Source: Staphylococcus americanisciuri (lineage in GTDB: Bacteria > Bacillota > Bacilli > Staphylococcales > Staphylococcaceae). Taken from it: a stretch of DNA of 64,000 bases. The translations under genes were made by a program, and so were the position numbers. Below are positions 1 to 9,236 of this stretch, piece by piece. Every line of letters starts with the position of its first letter. The first letter of the stretch is position 1. The stretch spans positions 1 through 64,000 of the forward strand of contig NZ_JANUXY010000009.1 of assembly GCF_024814435.1 (NCBI RefSeq). The letters run 5' to 3'. The notes beneath the pieces were generated by a model. It did no database searches and had not been told where the DNA came from. It was given only the letters and a program-made list of their open reading frames with translations.

Positions 1-7
1 AACTTTA

Positions 8-122
8 TCTGGTGCCTATGGCAAAGAGGTCACACCTGTTCCCATGCCGAACACAGAAGTTAAGCTCTTTAGCGCCGATGGTAGTCGGACTTACGTTCCG
101 CAAGAGTAGGACGGTGCCAGGT
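8..122 (+). rRNA. rrf: 5S ribosomal RNA
   Basis: About 115 nt that matches the staphylococcal 5S rRNA throughout, including the conserved internal block around 36-66 (CCCATGCCGAACACAGAAG). The 5' TCTGGTG and 3' TGCCAGGT ends pair as helix I. It is followed within 12 nt by a tRNA cluster, the usual tail of a Firmicute rRNA operon. The 16S and 23S genes lie before the window. Confidence 0.97.
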
Positions 123-133
123 AATTTTATTAT

Positions 134-208
134 TCCACAGTAGCTCAGTGGTAGAGCTATCGGCTGTTAACCGATCGGTCGTAGGTTCGAGTCCTACCTG
201 TGGAGCCA
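134..208 (+). tRNA. tRNA-Asn (GTT)
   Basis: The acceptor stem TCCACAG pairs with CTGTGGA. The anticodon loop CTGTTAA carries GTT. The TTCGAGTCC T-arm is intact and the 3' CCA is encoded. Confidence 0.96.
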
Positions 209-212
209 TTAA

Positions 213-284
213 GGCCCCTTGGTCAAGCGGTTAAGACACCGCCCTTTCACGGCGGTAACACGGGTTCGAGTCCCGTAGGGGTCA
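213..284 (+). tRNA. tRNA-Glu (TTC)
   Basis: The acceptor stem GGCCCCT pairs with AGGGGTC. The anticodon loop CTTTCAC carries TTC. A T-arm with GGTTCGAGTCC is present. The CCA end is not encoded, so it must be added after transcription. Confidence 0.96.
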
Positions 285-289
285 CTTTT

Positions 290-365
290 GGAGAATTAGC
301 TCAGCTGGGAGAGCATCTGCCTTACAAGCAGAGGGTCGGCGGTTCGAACCCGTCATTCTCCACCA
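290..365 (+). tRNA. tRNA-Val (TAC)
   Basis: The acceptor stem GGAGAAT pairs with ATTCTCC. The anticodon loop CTTACAA carries TAC. The 3' CCA is encoded. Confidence 0.96.
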
Positions 366-386
366 TTTCTTTTCAAACACATATTT

Positions 387-470
387 GGAGGGGTAGCGAA
401 GTGGCTAAACGCGGCGGACTGTAAATCCGCTCCTTCGGGTTCGGCAGTTCGAATCTGCCCCCCTCCACCA
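387..470 (+). tRNA. tRNA-Tyr (GTA)
   Basis: An 84-nt class II tRNA with a long variable arm, as expected for bacterial tRNA-Tyr. The acceptor stem GGAGGGG pairs with CCCCTCC. The anticodon loop CTGTAAA carries GTA. The CCA is encoded. Confidence 0.96.
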
Positions 471-474
471 TCAT

Positions 475-549
475 TGGGCTATAGCCAAGCGGTAAGGCAA
501 CGGACTTTGACTCCGTCACTCGCTGGTTCGAATCCAGCTAGCCCAGCCA
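475..549 (+). tRNA. tRNA-Gln (TTG)
   Basis: The acceptor stem TGGGCTA pairs with TAGCCCA. The anticodon loop CTTTGAC carries TTG. The CCA is encoded. Confidence 0.96.
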
Positions 550-552
550 TAT

Positions 553-625
553 GAGCCATTAGCTCAGTTGGTAGAGCATCTGACTTTTAATCAGAGGGTC
601 AGAGGTTCGAATCCTCTATGGCTCA
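553..625 (+). tRNA. tRNA-Lys (TTT)
   Basis: The acceptor stem GAGCCAT pairs with ATGGCTC. The anticodon loop CTTTTAA carries TTT. No CCA is encoded. It is the last tRNA of the cluster, just before the terminator. Confidence 0.96.
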
Positions 626-631
626 CTTGTT

Positions 632-664
632 AACCCTATCTCAATCGAGGTAGGGTTTATTTTA
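632..664 (+). terminator. Terminator of the rRNA/tRNA operon
   Basis: A 10-bp stem (AACCCTATCT with AGGTAGGGTT) around a short loop, followed by a T-rich tail. It begins 7 nt after tRNA-Lys. Confidence 0.85.
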
Positions 665-1253
665 TATGCTGTTCAGCTTCTAAGGACCTCGTTTTATTTA
701 TAATATCATTCCAGCTAAGTTGAAAAAGCTGTCTTCATTTAGCGTACAGTCCATTGCGATTGTGCGCTTTTTGAATAGTATCGCGTTTCTTGATTGTTTC
801 CTAATGAATAAATAGAAATGCAAGGTAAGACTGAGAAAGATTTAGCAGCCTTATCATACATTTATTAACCTAGAAAGCTGACCACGAGCTTCCACATCTT
901 CAGCAATATGATCTATTTGAATATTCATCTTTAATTTTGAGACATTTTAAGATACCATTACATATAGGCGCATCATATCTCTTTTAATTTGGGTTTCGGC
1001 ACTTAAAATGATAGAGGCATGAGCGCTTTTTGCATACTTGAAAGAAAAGGGAAGAATGATTCATTCATGCTATTCCACCATAAAAGATGTAGAATCTAAA
1101 ACTTAGATTTTAGCGATTTAGATAAATCCTGATGGCTCATCATATGTATAGTGCTTGATTTTATATTGTAAAATGATTATTCTGACAATAATATGGTTGA
1201 TTGTTTTGAAGGGGACTTTACAACCATAATATATAGATAAAGGGGATAAAAAA
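665..1253. other. Gene-free interval between the tRNA cluster and rocF
   Basis: No convincing coding region on either strand. A short minus-strand stretch around 930-1060 reads as plausible protein (KYAKSAHASIILSAE) but is cut by stops and has no start with a ribosome-binding site, so it could be a decayed gene. The rocF promoter should lie in the last 100 nt, where no consensus pair stands out. Confidence 0.4.
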
Positions 1254-2159
1254 ATGAAGAAAAAGATAGAATTAATAGGGGCACCGGTTGCCTTTGGACA
1301 ACAAAAGTTAGGTGTAGATTTTGGCCCGGACGCCATACGTTACGCTGGGGTCGTGGAACGGCTAAAACGAATTGGTCATGAAGTGATTGATAGTGGGAAT
1401 ATTGCATTACCACGCTTAGATATAGAACGTTTTCAAAGTGATCAATCAGGCTTGAGAAATTATGAAGAGATTTTAGCTTACAATGAAGAATTAAGGCGTC
1501 GTGTTTCAAAAAGTATTGAGGCCGGTCATTTTCCAGTGGTGCTTGGAGGCGATCATTCTTTAGCGATAGGCTCGATATCAGCTGTAAGTCAATACTATCA
1601 ATCATTGGGTGTGATTTGGTATGATGCACATGGTGATTTGAATATTCCTGAAGAGTCGCCATCAGGCAATGTGCACGGTATGTCATTAAGAGTGCTTGCA
1701 GGTGAAGGGAATCAACAATTAGTTGAATTAGGCGGGTTTACACCCAAAGTTACCCCTGATCGAATAGTATTGATAGGTATGCGTGACTTGGATTATGGAG
1801 AGCGAGCATATATCAAGAAACATCACATCAAAACATATACGATGGCGGATGTGGATGCATTAGGTATTCATCAAGTAATACAAGAAAGTATTGCATATTT
1901 AAAAGATCGAACAGATGGCGTACATTTGTCATTGGATGTAGATGCGTTAGATCCGCATGAAACACCTGGAACAGGGACGAAAGTATCGGGTGGTCTCACC
2001 TATCGCGAGAGTCATTTTGCTTTGGAGCTTTTACAACAATCTGGATTGATTACTTCTATGGACTTAGTTGAGGTGAACCCATTGTTAGATCAAGGTAACC
2101 ATACAGCTGAACAAGCGGTAGCATTATTGGGATCTTTTTTCGGTGAAACATTATTATAA
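1254..2159 (+). CDS. rocF: Arginase
   Basis: 301 aa, the usual arginase length. Hydrolyses L-arginine to ornithine and urea in the cytoplasm, a step in arginine catabolism and in urea supply for urease. Mn-binding motifs of the ureohydrolase family are complete: GGDHS at 98-102, DAHGD at 124-128 and DVDALDP at 228-234. The ATG follows AAAGGGG at a normal distance. It stands alone between the tRNA cluster and cdaA, and the next gene has its own promoter, so it is probably monocistronic. Agmatinase or formiminoglutamase are family alternatives, but the order upstream of cdaA fits the staphylococcal arginase. Confidence 0.93.
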   Translation: MKKKIELIGAPVAFGQQKLGVDFGPDAIRYAGVVERLKRIGHEVIDSGNIALPRLDIERFQSDQSGLRNYEEILAYNEELRRRVSKSIEAGHFPVVLGGDHSLAIGSISAVSQYYQSLGVIWYDAHGDLNIPEESPSGNVHGMSLRVLAGEGNQQLVELGGFTPKVTPDRIVLIGMRDLDYGERAYIKKHHIKTYTMADVDALGIHQVIQESIAYLKDRTDGVHLSLDVDALDPHETPGTGTKVSGGLTYRESHFALELLQQSGLITSMDLVEVNPLLDQGNHTAEQAVALLGSFFGETLL

Positions 2160-2175
2160 TCTGGACAATTGATAT

Positions 2176-2205
2176 ATGACAAAATACAATAATACTTGTT
2201 ATAAT
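2176..2205 (+). promoter_or_regulatory. Promoter of the cdaA-cdaR-glmM operon
   Basis: An extended -10 element TGTTATAAT (2197-2205) preceded by a weaker ATGACA-like -35 at 2176-2181. It lies 35 nt before the cdaA start. Confidence 0.6.
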
Positions 2206-2240
2206 AGATTTTATGGGAATAGATTACCGGAGGAGATGCT

Positions 2241-3047
2241 ATGCATATTTCAAATCTCTTTGCAAACTTAAGTACGCTTGAAGTTGTCACTGGTATTCTA
2301 GATTTATTAATTGTTTGGTATGTCATTTACTTATTGATTGTGGTCTTTAAGGGGACAAAAGCGATTCAGTTATTAAAGGGAATTGTATTCATTCTAATCG
2401 GTAAAGCCGCTAGTGAATTCTTACAGTTAACAACAACTTCAAGATTATTTGATTTAGTCATGCAATGGGGCTTTTTAGCAATCATTGTTATCTTCCAACC
2501 TGAGATTAGGAGAGCGTTAGAGCAATTAGGGCGTGGAAGTTTCTTTAAACGTTATACACTGACATCTTCTGAGGAGGTACCTAAGCTCGTTGAAGCTGTA
2601 TCTAAGGCAGTTCAATATATGGCGAAACGACGCATTGGGGCATTGATCGTTTTTGAAAAGGAAACAGGCTTACAAGATTATATCGAAACAGGGATTCCAA
2701 TGCATTCTGATATCTCACAAGAGTTATTGACGAATGTGTTTATTCCGAATACACCACTTCATGATGGTGCGATGATTATTCAAGGAGATAAGATTGCGAC
2801 AGCAGCAAGTTATTTGCCGTTATCTGATAGTCCTAAAATTGCTAAAAGTTTAGGGACACGTCATCGCGCAGCTGTAGGTATTTCAGAGGTATCTGATGCG
2901 TTTACGGTGATTGTCTCAGAAGAAACGGGTTCTATTTCGGTAACTTTTGATGGTAAGTTGCGCAAAGATATTTCAGTGGAAGTATTTGAAGAGTTATTGT
3001 CTGAACATTGGTTTGGAACACACTTTGTGAAGAAGGGTGTGAATTAA
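2241..3047 (+). CDS. cdaA: Membrane diadenylate cyclase CdaA (DacA)
   Basis: 268 aa. Condenses two ATP into the second messenger c-di-AMP, which controls potassium and osmolyte uptake and cell-wall homeostasis. The N-terminus (about 10-90) holds three hydrophobic segments, followed by the DAC catalytic domain (about 100-240) with its DGA motif at 175-177 and RHR motif at 207-209, so it should be active. The GGAGGAG ribosome-binding site sits 6-7 nt before ATG. It is first in the cdaA-cdaR-glmM operon; the stop codon abuts the cdaR start with no gap. Confidence 0.96.
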   Translation: MHISNLFANLSTLEVVTGILDLLIVWYVIYLLIVVFKGTKAIQLLKGIVFILIGKAASEFLQLTTTSRLFDLVMQWGFLAIIVIFQPEIRRALEQLGRGSFFKRYTLTSSEEVPKLVEAVSKAVQYMAKRRIGALIVFEKETGLQDYIETGIPMHSDISQELLTNVFIPNTPLHDGAMIIQGDKIATAASYLPLSDSPKIAKSLGTRHRAAVGISEVSDAFTVIVSEETGSISVTFDGKLRKDISVEVFEELLSEHWFGTHFVKKGVN

Positions 3048-3980
3048 ATGTTTGAATCAAAATGGGGCTTGCGTTTTTTTGCCTTGATATTAGCAGTGTT
3101 ACTCTTTTTATCGGTTAACAATGTACTTGGTGATTCATTTTCATCAGACAGTATTGCTAAAGATGGTCATAAAACGATAAAAAATGTACCTGTAGAAGTT
3201 ATCAACAATAATAAGGATTTGTATGTGACGGGTGCACCTGATACGGTAGATGTTGAATTGAGCGGACCGCAATCTAAGGTGGTACAAGCACAGAAGGTAG
3301 AAGACTATAAGGTCACGTTAGATGTGACTGATGCAAATATAGGTGAACAAACAGTTGCATTTCAGGTGCGTGGTTTAGACAAAGATATTAATTATCGTGT
3401 CTATCCAAAAGAAGCCACGTTATCGATTGAGAAAAAAGAAACACGTGAGGTTGTTGTAGAACCGAATATTAGTCGATATGCGATTGACCCAAACTACCAG
3501 ATTTCCAATGCGGAAGTAGGCGTTCATACAGTTAAGGTCATAGGTGGCAAAGAACAATTAGACCGCATCGCTTTTGCGAAGGCAAGTCTTAGAGAAGACT
3601 TACAAATTACTCAAAAAACTACTGCTAAAGCAAATGTTGCTGTTTTTGATAAAAATATGAATAAGCTTGATGTGGAAGTAGATCCATCTACTGTCGATGT
3701 AACGGTAGATGTCGAACCATATCATAAAAAAGTAAAGGTTAACTTAACGAAAAAGGGGACACCTGCTGATGGCTACCAAATCAGCAATGTCACTCTAGAT
3801 AAATCTCAAGTAGAAATTTATGGTAATCGAGAAGCGTTAGAAGATATTGATGAAATAACTGGAGAAGTTGATGTCAATGGTGTGGCGGCTCATACGACAA
3901 AGACGGTAAAATTGAACTTACCGAACCAAGTGTCGTACGCTAAACCAGCAGAGTTAACAGCTACTATTTCAGTTGAATGA
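3048..3980 (+). CDS. cdaR: YbbR-domain protein, CdaA regulator CdaR
   Basis: 310 aa. Has one N-terminal membrane anchor (about 8-28) and an extracytoplasmic part made of repeated YbbR domains. The family binds CdaA and modulates its cyclase activity. The repeats are visible as recurring strands ending in forms such as VDVELSGPQ, VKVIGGKEQ and VEIYGNREA, which is consistent with three or four copies. It starts directly after the cdaA stop, so translation is coupled. glmM follows 22 nt later in the same operon. The start is placed by position, because any ribosome-binding site lies inside the end of cdaA. Confidence 0.92.
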   Translation: MFESKWGLRFFALILAVLLFLSVNNVLGDSFSSDSIAKDGHKTIKNVPVEVINNNKDLYVTGAPDTVDVELSGPQSKVVQAQKVEDYKVTLDVTDANIGEQTVAFQVRGLDKDINYRVYPKEATLSIEKKETREVVVEPNISRYAIDPNYQISNAEVGVHTVKVIGGKEQLDRIAFAKASLREDLQITQKTTAKANVAVFDKNMNKLDVEVDPSTVDVTVDVEPYHKKVKVNLTKKGTPADGYQISNVTLDKSQVEIYGNREALEDIDEITGEVDVNGVAAHTTKTVKLNLPNQVSYAKPAELTATISVE

Positions 3981-4002
3981 TGATATAAAGGAGATATGAA
4001 TT

Positions 4003-5352
4003 ATGGGTAAATATTTTGGGACAGACGGTGTCAGAGGCGTTGCCAACCAAGAATTAACACCTGAGTTAGCTTTTAAATTAGGGAGATATGGTGGTTATGT
4101 TTTAGCACATAATGCACATACAGAACATCCGCGTGTTTTAGTGGGGAAAGACACACGTGTTTCTGGTGAAATGTTAGAAAATGCCTTAATTGCCGGTCTT
4201 GTGTCAATCGGTGCGGAAGTAATGCGATTAGGCGTTATTTCTACGCCAGGTGTTGCCTATTTAACGCGTGAGATGGAAGCTGAGTTAGGTATAATGATAT
4301 CTGCATCGCACAATCCGGTGGCAGATAATGGTATTAAGTTCTTTGGTTCTGACGGTTTTAAGTTGTCAGATGAACAAGAACAAGAAATCGAAGCGTTATT
4401 GGACGATACGGAAACAGAACTCCCTCGTCCAACAGGTACGGCAATTGTTCATACTTCAGATTACTTTGAAGGTGCACAAAAATATTTGAGTTATTTGAAG
4501 TCAACAGTAGATGTGAATTTAGAAGGCTTAAAGATTGGATTAGACGGTGCACACGGTTCAACAGCTGCACTTGCACCATTCTTATTCGGTGACCTTGAAG
4601 CAGATACAGTAACGATTGGTTGTAGCCCAGATGGTTATAACATCAATGAAGGTGTAGGTTCGACACATCCTGAGCCATTAGCTCAAAAAGTTGTAGAAGC
4701 AGGTTGTGACTTTGGTTTAGCCTTTGATGGTGATGGTGACCGCTTAATTGCTGTTGATGAAGCGGGTAATATTGTTGATGGTGACCAGATTATGTTTATT
4801 ATTGGACAAGAAATGGCGAAAAACCATGAGTTGAATGAAAATATGATCGTATCTACTGTTATGAGTAACTTAGGCTTTTACAAAGCATTAGAAGTAGAAG
4901 GTATTCAGTCGAATAAAACAAAAGTTGGCGACCGCTATGTGGTTGAAGAAATGCGCCGTGGTAACTACAACTTAGGTGGCGAACAATCGGGACATATCGT
5001 ATTGATGGACTATAATACGACGGGTGATGGTTTGCTAACAGGTGTACAATTGGCAGCGGTTGTGAAACGTTCAGGTAAGAAGTTAAGTGAATTAGCCGCA
5101 CAAATGAAGAAATATCCGCAATCACTTGTAAATGTAAGGGTTACTGATAAATATGGTGTAGAAGACAATGATGCTGTCAAAGAAGTGATGGCACGTGTTG
5201 AAGCGGAAATGAATGGTGAAGGACGCATTTTAGTACGTCCATCTGGTACAGAGCCACTTGTACGTGTCATGGTTGAAGCGAAAACAGATGAAGATGCATT
5301 ACGTTTTGCCCAAACGATTGCAGACGTTGTAGAAGAAAAAATGGGCTTATAG
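4003..5352 (+). CDS. glmM: Phosphoglucosamine mutase
   Basis: 449 aa. Interconverts glucosamine-6-phosphate and glucosamine-1-phosphate on the way to UDP-GlcNAc, peptidoglycan and teichoic acids. Diagnostic motifs: the phosphoserine loop SASHNP with Ser102, the Mg-binding DGDGDR at 242-247, and the C-terminal phosphate-binding [10 protein letters not shown]. The ribosome-binding site is AAAGGAGAT. Last gene of the operon with cdaA and cdaR, followed by a strong terminator. CdaA, CdaR and GlmM form a known functional unit, and in other Firmicutes GlmM restrains CdaA activity. Confidence 0.97.
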   Translation: MGKYFGTDGVRGVANQELTPELAFKLGRYGGYVLAHNAHTEHPRVLVGKDTRVSGEMLENALIAGLVSIGAEVMRLGVISTPGVAYLTREMEAELGIMISASHNPVADNGIKFFGSDGFKLSDEQEQEIEALLDDTETELPRPTGTAIVHTSDYFEGAQKYLSYLKSTVDVNLEGLKIGLDGAHGSTAALAPFLFGDLEADTVTIGCSPDGYNINEGVGSTHPEPLAQKVVEAGCDFGLAFDGDGDRLIAVDEAGNIVDGDQIMFIIGQEMAKNHELNENMIVSTVMSNLGFYKALEVEGIQSNKTKVGDRYVVEEMRRGNYNLGGEQSGHIVLMDYNTTGDGLLTGVQLAAVVKRSGKKLSELAAQMKKYPQSLVNVRVTDKYGVEDNDAVKEVMARVEAEMNGEGRILVRPSGTEPLVRVMVEAKTDEDALRFAQTIADVVEEKMGL

Positions 5353-5373
5353 AAGTGATGGTATAGAAGAAAG

Positions 5374-5406
5374 AACCCGTGATCTGATAAAAGGTCACGG
5401 GTTTTT
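5374..5406 (+). terminator. Terminator of cdaA-cdaR-glmM
   Basis: The stem ACCCGTGA/TCACGGGT is followed by TTTTT. It ends 2 nt before the group II intron-like sequence that starts at 5409. Confidence 0.9.
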
Positions 5407-5408
5407 GA

Positions 5409-5470
5409 GTGCGCCCGTCATAGGCAATGGTGAAAGTCCATGTTACGGGCTTGGTAGTAGGAACTGTTAG
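5409..5470 (+). mobile_element. Group II intron 5' end, truncated remnant
   Basis: The segment starts exactly with the group II 5' consensus GTGCG. It carries features I recognise from bacterial group II introns: GTGCGCCCG pairing with ACGGGC, a GGTGAAAGTCC block, and GTAGGAACTGTTAG. After about 62 nt the resemblance stops. No maturase/reverse transcriptase and no domain V hairpin are present before mtlD. It sits 2 nt after the glmM terminator, the type of site used by class C introns. This is a scar, not an active intron. The identification rests on recalled sequence patterns. Confidence 0.6.
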
Positions 5471-5546
5471 AGATTGATCAAATACTGCTTTTAGGTTGAA
5501 ACATTAATAAAAATATTATCTAACATAAGAAAAATAGTGTAAGTAG

Positions 5547-5613
5547 CAGTAGCTGACTGGAGTAGGGAACACGGAATCTTTTTTGAAAAATGAGATGCTT
5601 GTCCTACTCCCAG
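5547..5613. repeat. Staphylococcal intergenic palindromic repeat
   Basis: A CAGTAGCTGACT unit (5547-5558) joined to a long imperfect palindrome: CTGGAGTAGG at 5557-5566 facing CCTACTCCCAG at 5603-5613, with an AT-rich centre. The 12-mer recurs with small changes at 19161 and, inverted, at 30858. It can also act as a bidirectional terminator between glmM and the convergent mtlD. Confidence 0.6.
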
Positions 5614-5645
5614 TACATCAATTATGTTACATTCCTTTCTGATTG

Positions 5646-6749
5646 TTATAAAGCTTGGTATATACGATTGATAGCTTCAGCAGTGGTTTTGTCAACATGT
5701 GAATGATTTTGTAGAAATACTGTAGCACCTTGGTCAGCGAGTTGCTTATCTTTTTCTATTGTTTCAGCGTCATGTTCATCTTGATAGGCAAGCGCAAATG
5801 CAGCTAATTTTTTCAATTCGTCATGTGGCTGTCCTGTTTGTACAAGTACATTTAACGGTTTCATAATTCGATCTTCTGGACCGAGTTTACGCAATACGCC
5901 ACGTCCTACACGTACAATATCATCTGATAAGTTTGGATTATAGAAACGTTCAATGATTTTTTTGCGATATTGTGCTTGTGTATTAATGTCAATATCAAAT
6001 TGAGAAGTGATATAATGACTTGTCTCACTTAGTACACGAACTAAGCCTTCCGTAACACGTGTATCTTGGGTTGCTTCTAGAATCGTTTGATGATTGTAAT
6101 ATTGTCCGGCATAAGCGAGATAGGCGTGTCCAGTGTTGACAGTTAACAATTTACGTTCGATATAAGGTGCTAAATCATCAACATAGGTAACATCTGCAAG
6201 TTGTTTGCCATACCAAGTAGGTGCTTCAATGGCCCATTCAAAAAATGGCTCAACTGTAACGTCTAGTATATTGTCATGGGTTTGTGCAGGCACGATTCGA
6301 TCTACAGCGGCATTGGAGAAGTGTATATTTTCTGGAAGATCCCCTACAAGGTCACGTATTGCTGCTGCGAGTCTATCTGTAGCATTAATGGCATTTTCAC
6401 AGGCAACAACATTGACGTGTGTTGTACGTTTTTTTAGGATAGGTGCCAAAGTTTTAGCAACAATTGGTAAGATATTTACGCCAACAGCCGTTGTAATCAA
6501 GTCGGCAGATTCAATTGCTTTTTCAAGGTCTTGTTGATCTTGAATAGAATGTAAACCTGTAACATTCGTAACAGTTGTCGTTGTCTGTTCAGGGTTGGCA
6601 AGGGTAACATTGAATTGTTGTTGTGTTTTTAAAGCATCAACAACTGCTTCGTTAACGTCAGCAAAGGTAATGTGATAGTTGTTGTTTGAGAGAATTAAAC
6701 CGATAAAACCACGACCGATATTACCGGCACCAAAATGAAGTGCTTTCAT
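5646..6749 (-). CDS. mtlD: Mannitol-1-phosphate 5-dehydrogenase
   Basis: 367 aa. Oxidises mannitol-1-phosphate, delivered by the PTS, to fructose-6-phosphate with NAD. The N-terminal Rossmann motif GAGNIGRGFIG (about 7-17) and the C-terminal polyol dehydrogenase domain with a K-x5-N-x2-H type pattern around ERKLLTVNTGHAYLAY are present. The start overlaps the mtlF stop by one base (TAATG), indicating translational coupling. Last gene of mtlA-mtlR-mtlF-mtlD. Confidence 0.96.
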   Translation of the reverse strand: MKALHFGAGNIGRGFIGLILSNNNYHITFADVNEAVVDALKTQQQFNVTLANPEQTTTTVTNVTGLHSIQDQQDLEKAIESADLITTAVGVNILPIVAKTLAPILKKRTTHVNVVACENAINATDRLAAAIRDLVGDLPENIHFSNAAVDRIVPAQTHDNILDVTVEPFFEWAIEAPTWYGKQLADVTYVDDLAPYIERKLLTVNTGHAYLAYAGQYYNHQTILEATQDTRVTEGLVRVLSETSHYITSQFDIDINTQAQYRKKIIERFYNPNLSDDIVRVGRGVLRKLGPEDRIMKPLNVLVQTGQPHDELKKLAAFALAYQDEHDAETIEKDKQLADQGATVFLQNHSHVDKTTAEAINRIYQAL

Positions 6750-7183
6750 TATACATCTGCCTCCTCAAGTATACGTCTAATCTCTTCAGCTGTTTGTGCA
6801 TTGACAATTTGTTCGACATTGTCTTCATCACTAAATGCAATGGCAATTTGAGATAATAGCTCTAGATGTGTACCATCTTTTCCAGCAATACCAATAACGA
6901 CTTTGACTTCTTCGCCATTCCAATCTAGACCATCAGGAATTTGAAGGAGAGATAAGCTTGAATCAAGAACGGCAGATTTCGCTTCATCTGTACCATGTGG
7001 GATTGCTAAGAAGTTCCCCATATAAGTTGATACGATAGCTTCACGATTTAACATGGCTTGAATATAGTCTTCTGTAACAGCACCACTTTGAACGAGTAAT
7101 TGTCCTGCTTGTTTAATCGCTTCTTCTTGTGTCTGAAATGATTGATTCAGTAAAATATTTTCTTGGCGTAATAAGTTTTCCAA
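6749..7183 (-). CDS. mtlF: Mannitol PTS component EIIA
   Basis: 144 aa, a single EIIA domain of the mannitol/fructose family. It receives phosphate from HPr on His63 (IPHGTDEAK) and passes it to the EIIB domain of MtlA. The start is TTG at 7183, served by TAGGAG, and that site contains the mtlR stop codon TAG. The gene is therefore tightly coupled to mtlR upstream and mtlD downstream. Confidence 0.94.
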   Translation of the reverse strand: MENLLRQENILLNQSFQTQEEAIKQAGQLLVQSGAVTEDYIQAMLNREAIVSTYMGNFLAIPHGTDEAKSAVLDSSLSLLQIPDGLDWNGEEVKVVIGIAGKDGTHLELLSQIAIAFSDEDNVEQIVNAQTAEEIRRILEEADV

Positions 7184-7196
7184 TATAATTCAACTC

Positions 7197-9236
7197 CTAT
7201 ATTATTTGTTTAATGAATGTTAAAATTTGTTGTTTCAGTGTGTTTTCGACATCTAATGGCTGTTCAAGCCATGTGGCAATAGCATCTAAATGTTCTGTAA
7301 CAATGCTATATAATTGACTAATTAATGGCTTGAGTTGGCTATTTTGAGGTAACATTGCACAAATGACATAACGAATCTCGGACTGATCACGTGTTGTGAT
7401 AGGATGTTGTAATATTCCGATGCTAAAATGTGGCTTGATAATGTGCTCATTTGTCAGATGTGGAATAGCCACGGGAAAAGGTGATAATGAAAAACTTTGT
7501 GTATGGTCTTGCTTTATTAAGAGTGTTCCGAATCTTGTAACATCTTCAATGACGCCTTGTTCACTTAAATACTGCGCAAGTGAGTTTCCCAAATCATAAT
7601 AATTTACAGATGAGACAGTTAAGTTATCGCACAGTGTAAGACATTCATTGATCAGACAAAATTTTTGACTGACATCATCGATTTGTGATGGCTCATTACT
7701 ATGTGAGGTTGACTGCTGCTTGTTTTGTGTAAACAATTGTTGGCGTTTGTTAGATAATTGTTCTTGTAAAAAAGTCGATGTCTGAGTCAATTCATGTTCA
7801 GGAAGCAGTGGACTAACAGTTAAGTAGGGTGCTGATATATCTAGCTCAATTGTTGAAATAATGGCATCATATTGTGTTAAGTCTTCTGCTTTTAATGTAC
7901 TTACAGAAGCTTGAACAATCTCATCTATCATTGGAAAAGATTCATGGAGACGATTGGCTAAGATACGGCTGGTACCAATACCACTGCTACATACGACGAG
8001 AATCTTTACGGCTTGCTTATTTCGGGGAAGTGCTCCGCCAAAATGCAAGACGAGAAAGGCAATCTCATAATCCGGAAATATTAAGTCAGGTAATTCACGT
8101 TCAAGGCTTTGTGCAATTGCTGTGTATAGTGTTGGATAAGAGTCACGAATACGTTGCGTCATTGGATTATGTGTTTTAATATTGGCGCGGATACGGTTGA
8201 TGGCAGGTGGTAAATGTAACAATAAGCCCTCTTCTAGTTCTGAACGTGCATCAAATTGATAGGATGTTTGTGCGATAACGGCATCTATCAAGCGATTAAC
8301 GAGTACACTATTGGCTTCTTGTGTTGGAAGATTTTTGTCATCACGACGTTTTGCCCCGCGCAAATGAATCGTCATAAACGTCACTTCTGACTGATCGAAA
8401 GTTACGCGATATTGCTGACTAAGCCGCTCTGCAATGTTACTTGCAATTTGAAATTCAAGTGTGTCTTGAACTTCAGCAACAATATTGGCTTCAACTGAAA
8501 CGTATTGCTGGTGTTTCATGCGTTCGATGCTGAGTACGATATGAACGATAAGTGCCAAATAACTGGATTCTGTTAAGGTATAGGGTAGTTGTTCTAAGTC
8601 ATCCATTAAGAGGCGTTCAACTTGGAATATGTCTTTCATGTCTACCATTGGTAATCTTTCTTGATTTAATGTTTGAAAGACAAAATGGTTCTCAATGACA
8701 GAATAAACACTAGTACTGTTAAGCCTCTCCATCATTAATTGGCTTAATAAGGTGCGTTTTTGCATTTCACTACCAATAATTGATATCCCTTCGCCTCGTT
8801 TACGTATAAGTTTGAGATGAAATTGATGCAGGTCTACGGCTAAGTCATCAAGAACTTTAGAGAGTTGTAAACGTGAAGCGCCAATTTCTGAAGCTAGACT
8901 AATCTGTTTGACAGGTTCGTTACTTTGGATTAAGGCATATAATACAATGACTTTTTGTTCCTCATGTGTCAGATCAACAACTTCTAAAGCATTTAAAGAT
9001 TCTATGAGTTTTTGAAATGAAGCCTCATTTCCTTCGAGCAACATGCCTTTGTTTTTGATACGTTTTAATGTGATTTGAAACGAATGAAGTGTTGTATCGA
9101 CATTTTTAAGCTCTCGATGGACGGTGCGTGAAGAGACAGCTAATTGTTGGGCGATATCGAATATGTTGACAGGATAGCCTCTGTTTTTAAGTAAAATTGT
9201 TAAAATTTGTCGTTCTCTCATCCCCATGTAAACCAT
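7197..9236 (-). CDS. mtlR: Mannitol operon activator MtlR
   Basis: 679 aa, full length for a BglG/MtlR-type PTS-regulated activator. Domains in order: N-terminal helix-turn-helix segments (about 5-130), two PRD domains (about 190-290 and 300-400), an EIIB-like domain with the Cys motif VVCSSGIGTSR near 410, and an EIIA-like domain with IPHLTNEH near 600. Phosphorylation of PRD and EII-like residues by HPr and MtlF is expected to tune activation of the mtl promoter. The start at 9236 follows AAGGGGGG. It lies 369 nt after mtlA, an unusually long internal gap. Confidence 0.93.
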   Translation of the reverse strand: MVYMGMRERQILTILLKNRGYPVNIFDIAQQLAVSSRTVHRELKNVDTTLHSFQITLKRIKNKGMLLEGNEASFQKLIESLNALEVVDLTHEEQKVIVLYALIQSNEPVKQISLASEIGASRLQLSKVLDDLAVDLHQFHLKLIRKRGEGISIIGSEMQKRTLLSQLMMERLNSTSVYSVIENHFVFQTLNQERLPMVDMKDIFQVERLLMDDLEQLPYTLTESSYLALIVHIVLSIERMKHQQYVSVEANIVAEVQDTLEFQIASNIAERLSQQYRVTFDQSEVTFMTIHLRGAKRRDDKNLPTQEANSVLVNRLIDAVIAQTSYQFDARSELEEGLLLHLPPAINRIRANIKTHNPMTQRIRDSYPTLYTAIAQSLERELPDLIFPDYEIAFLVLHFGGALPRNKQAVKILVVCSSGIGTSRILANRLHESFPMIDEIVQASVSTLKAEDLTQYDAIISTIELDISAPYLTVSPLLPEHELTQTSTFLQEQLSNKRQQLFTQNKQQSTSHSNEPSQIDDVSQKFCLINECLTLCDNLTVSSVNYYDLGNSLAQYLSEQGVIEDVTRFGTLLIKQDHTQSFSLSPFPVAIPHLTNEHIIKPHFSIGILQHPITTRDQSEIRYVICAMLPQNSQLKPLISQLYSIVTEHLDAIATWLEQPLDVENTLKQQILTFIKQII

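Noticed and set aside
200-424. 74-codon open frame across the tRNA cluster
   Set aside because: It runs through three mature tRNA genes and has no ribosome-binding site.
1177-1686. 169-codon minus-strand open frame over rocF
   Set aside because: It is a shadow of rocF, whose arginase motifs are complete on the plus strand.
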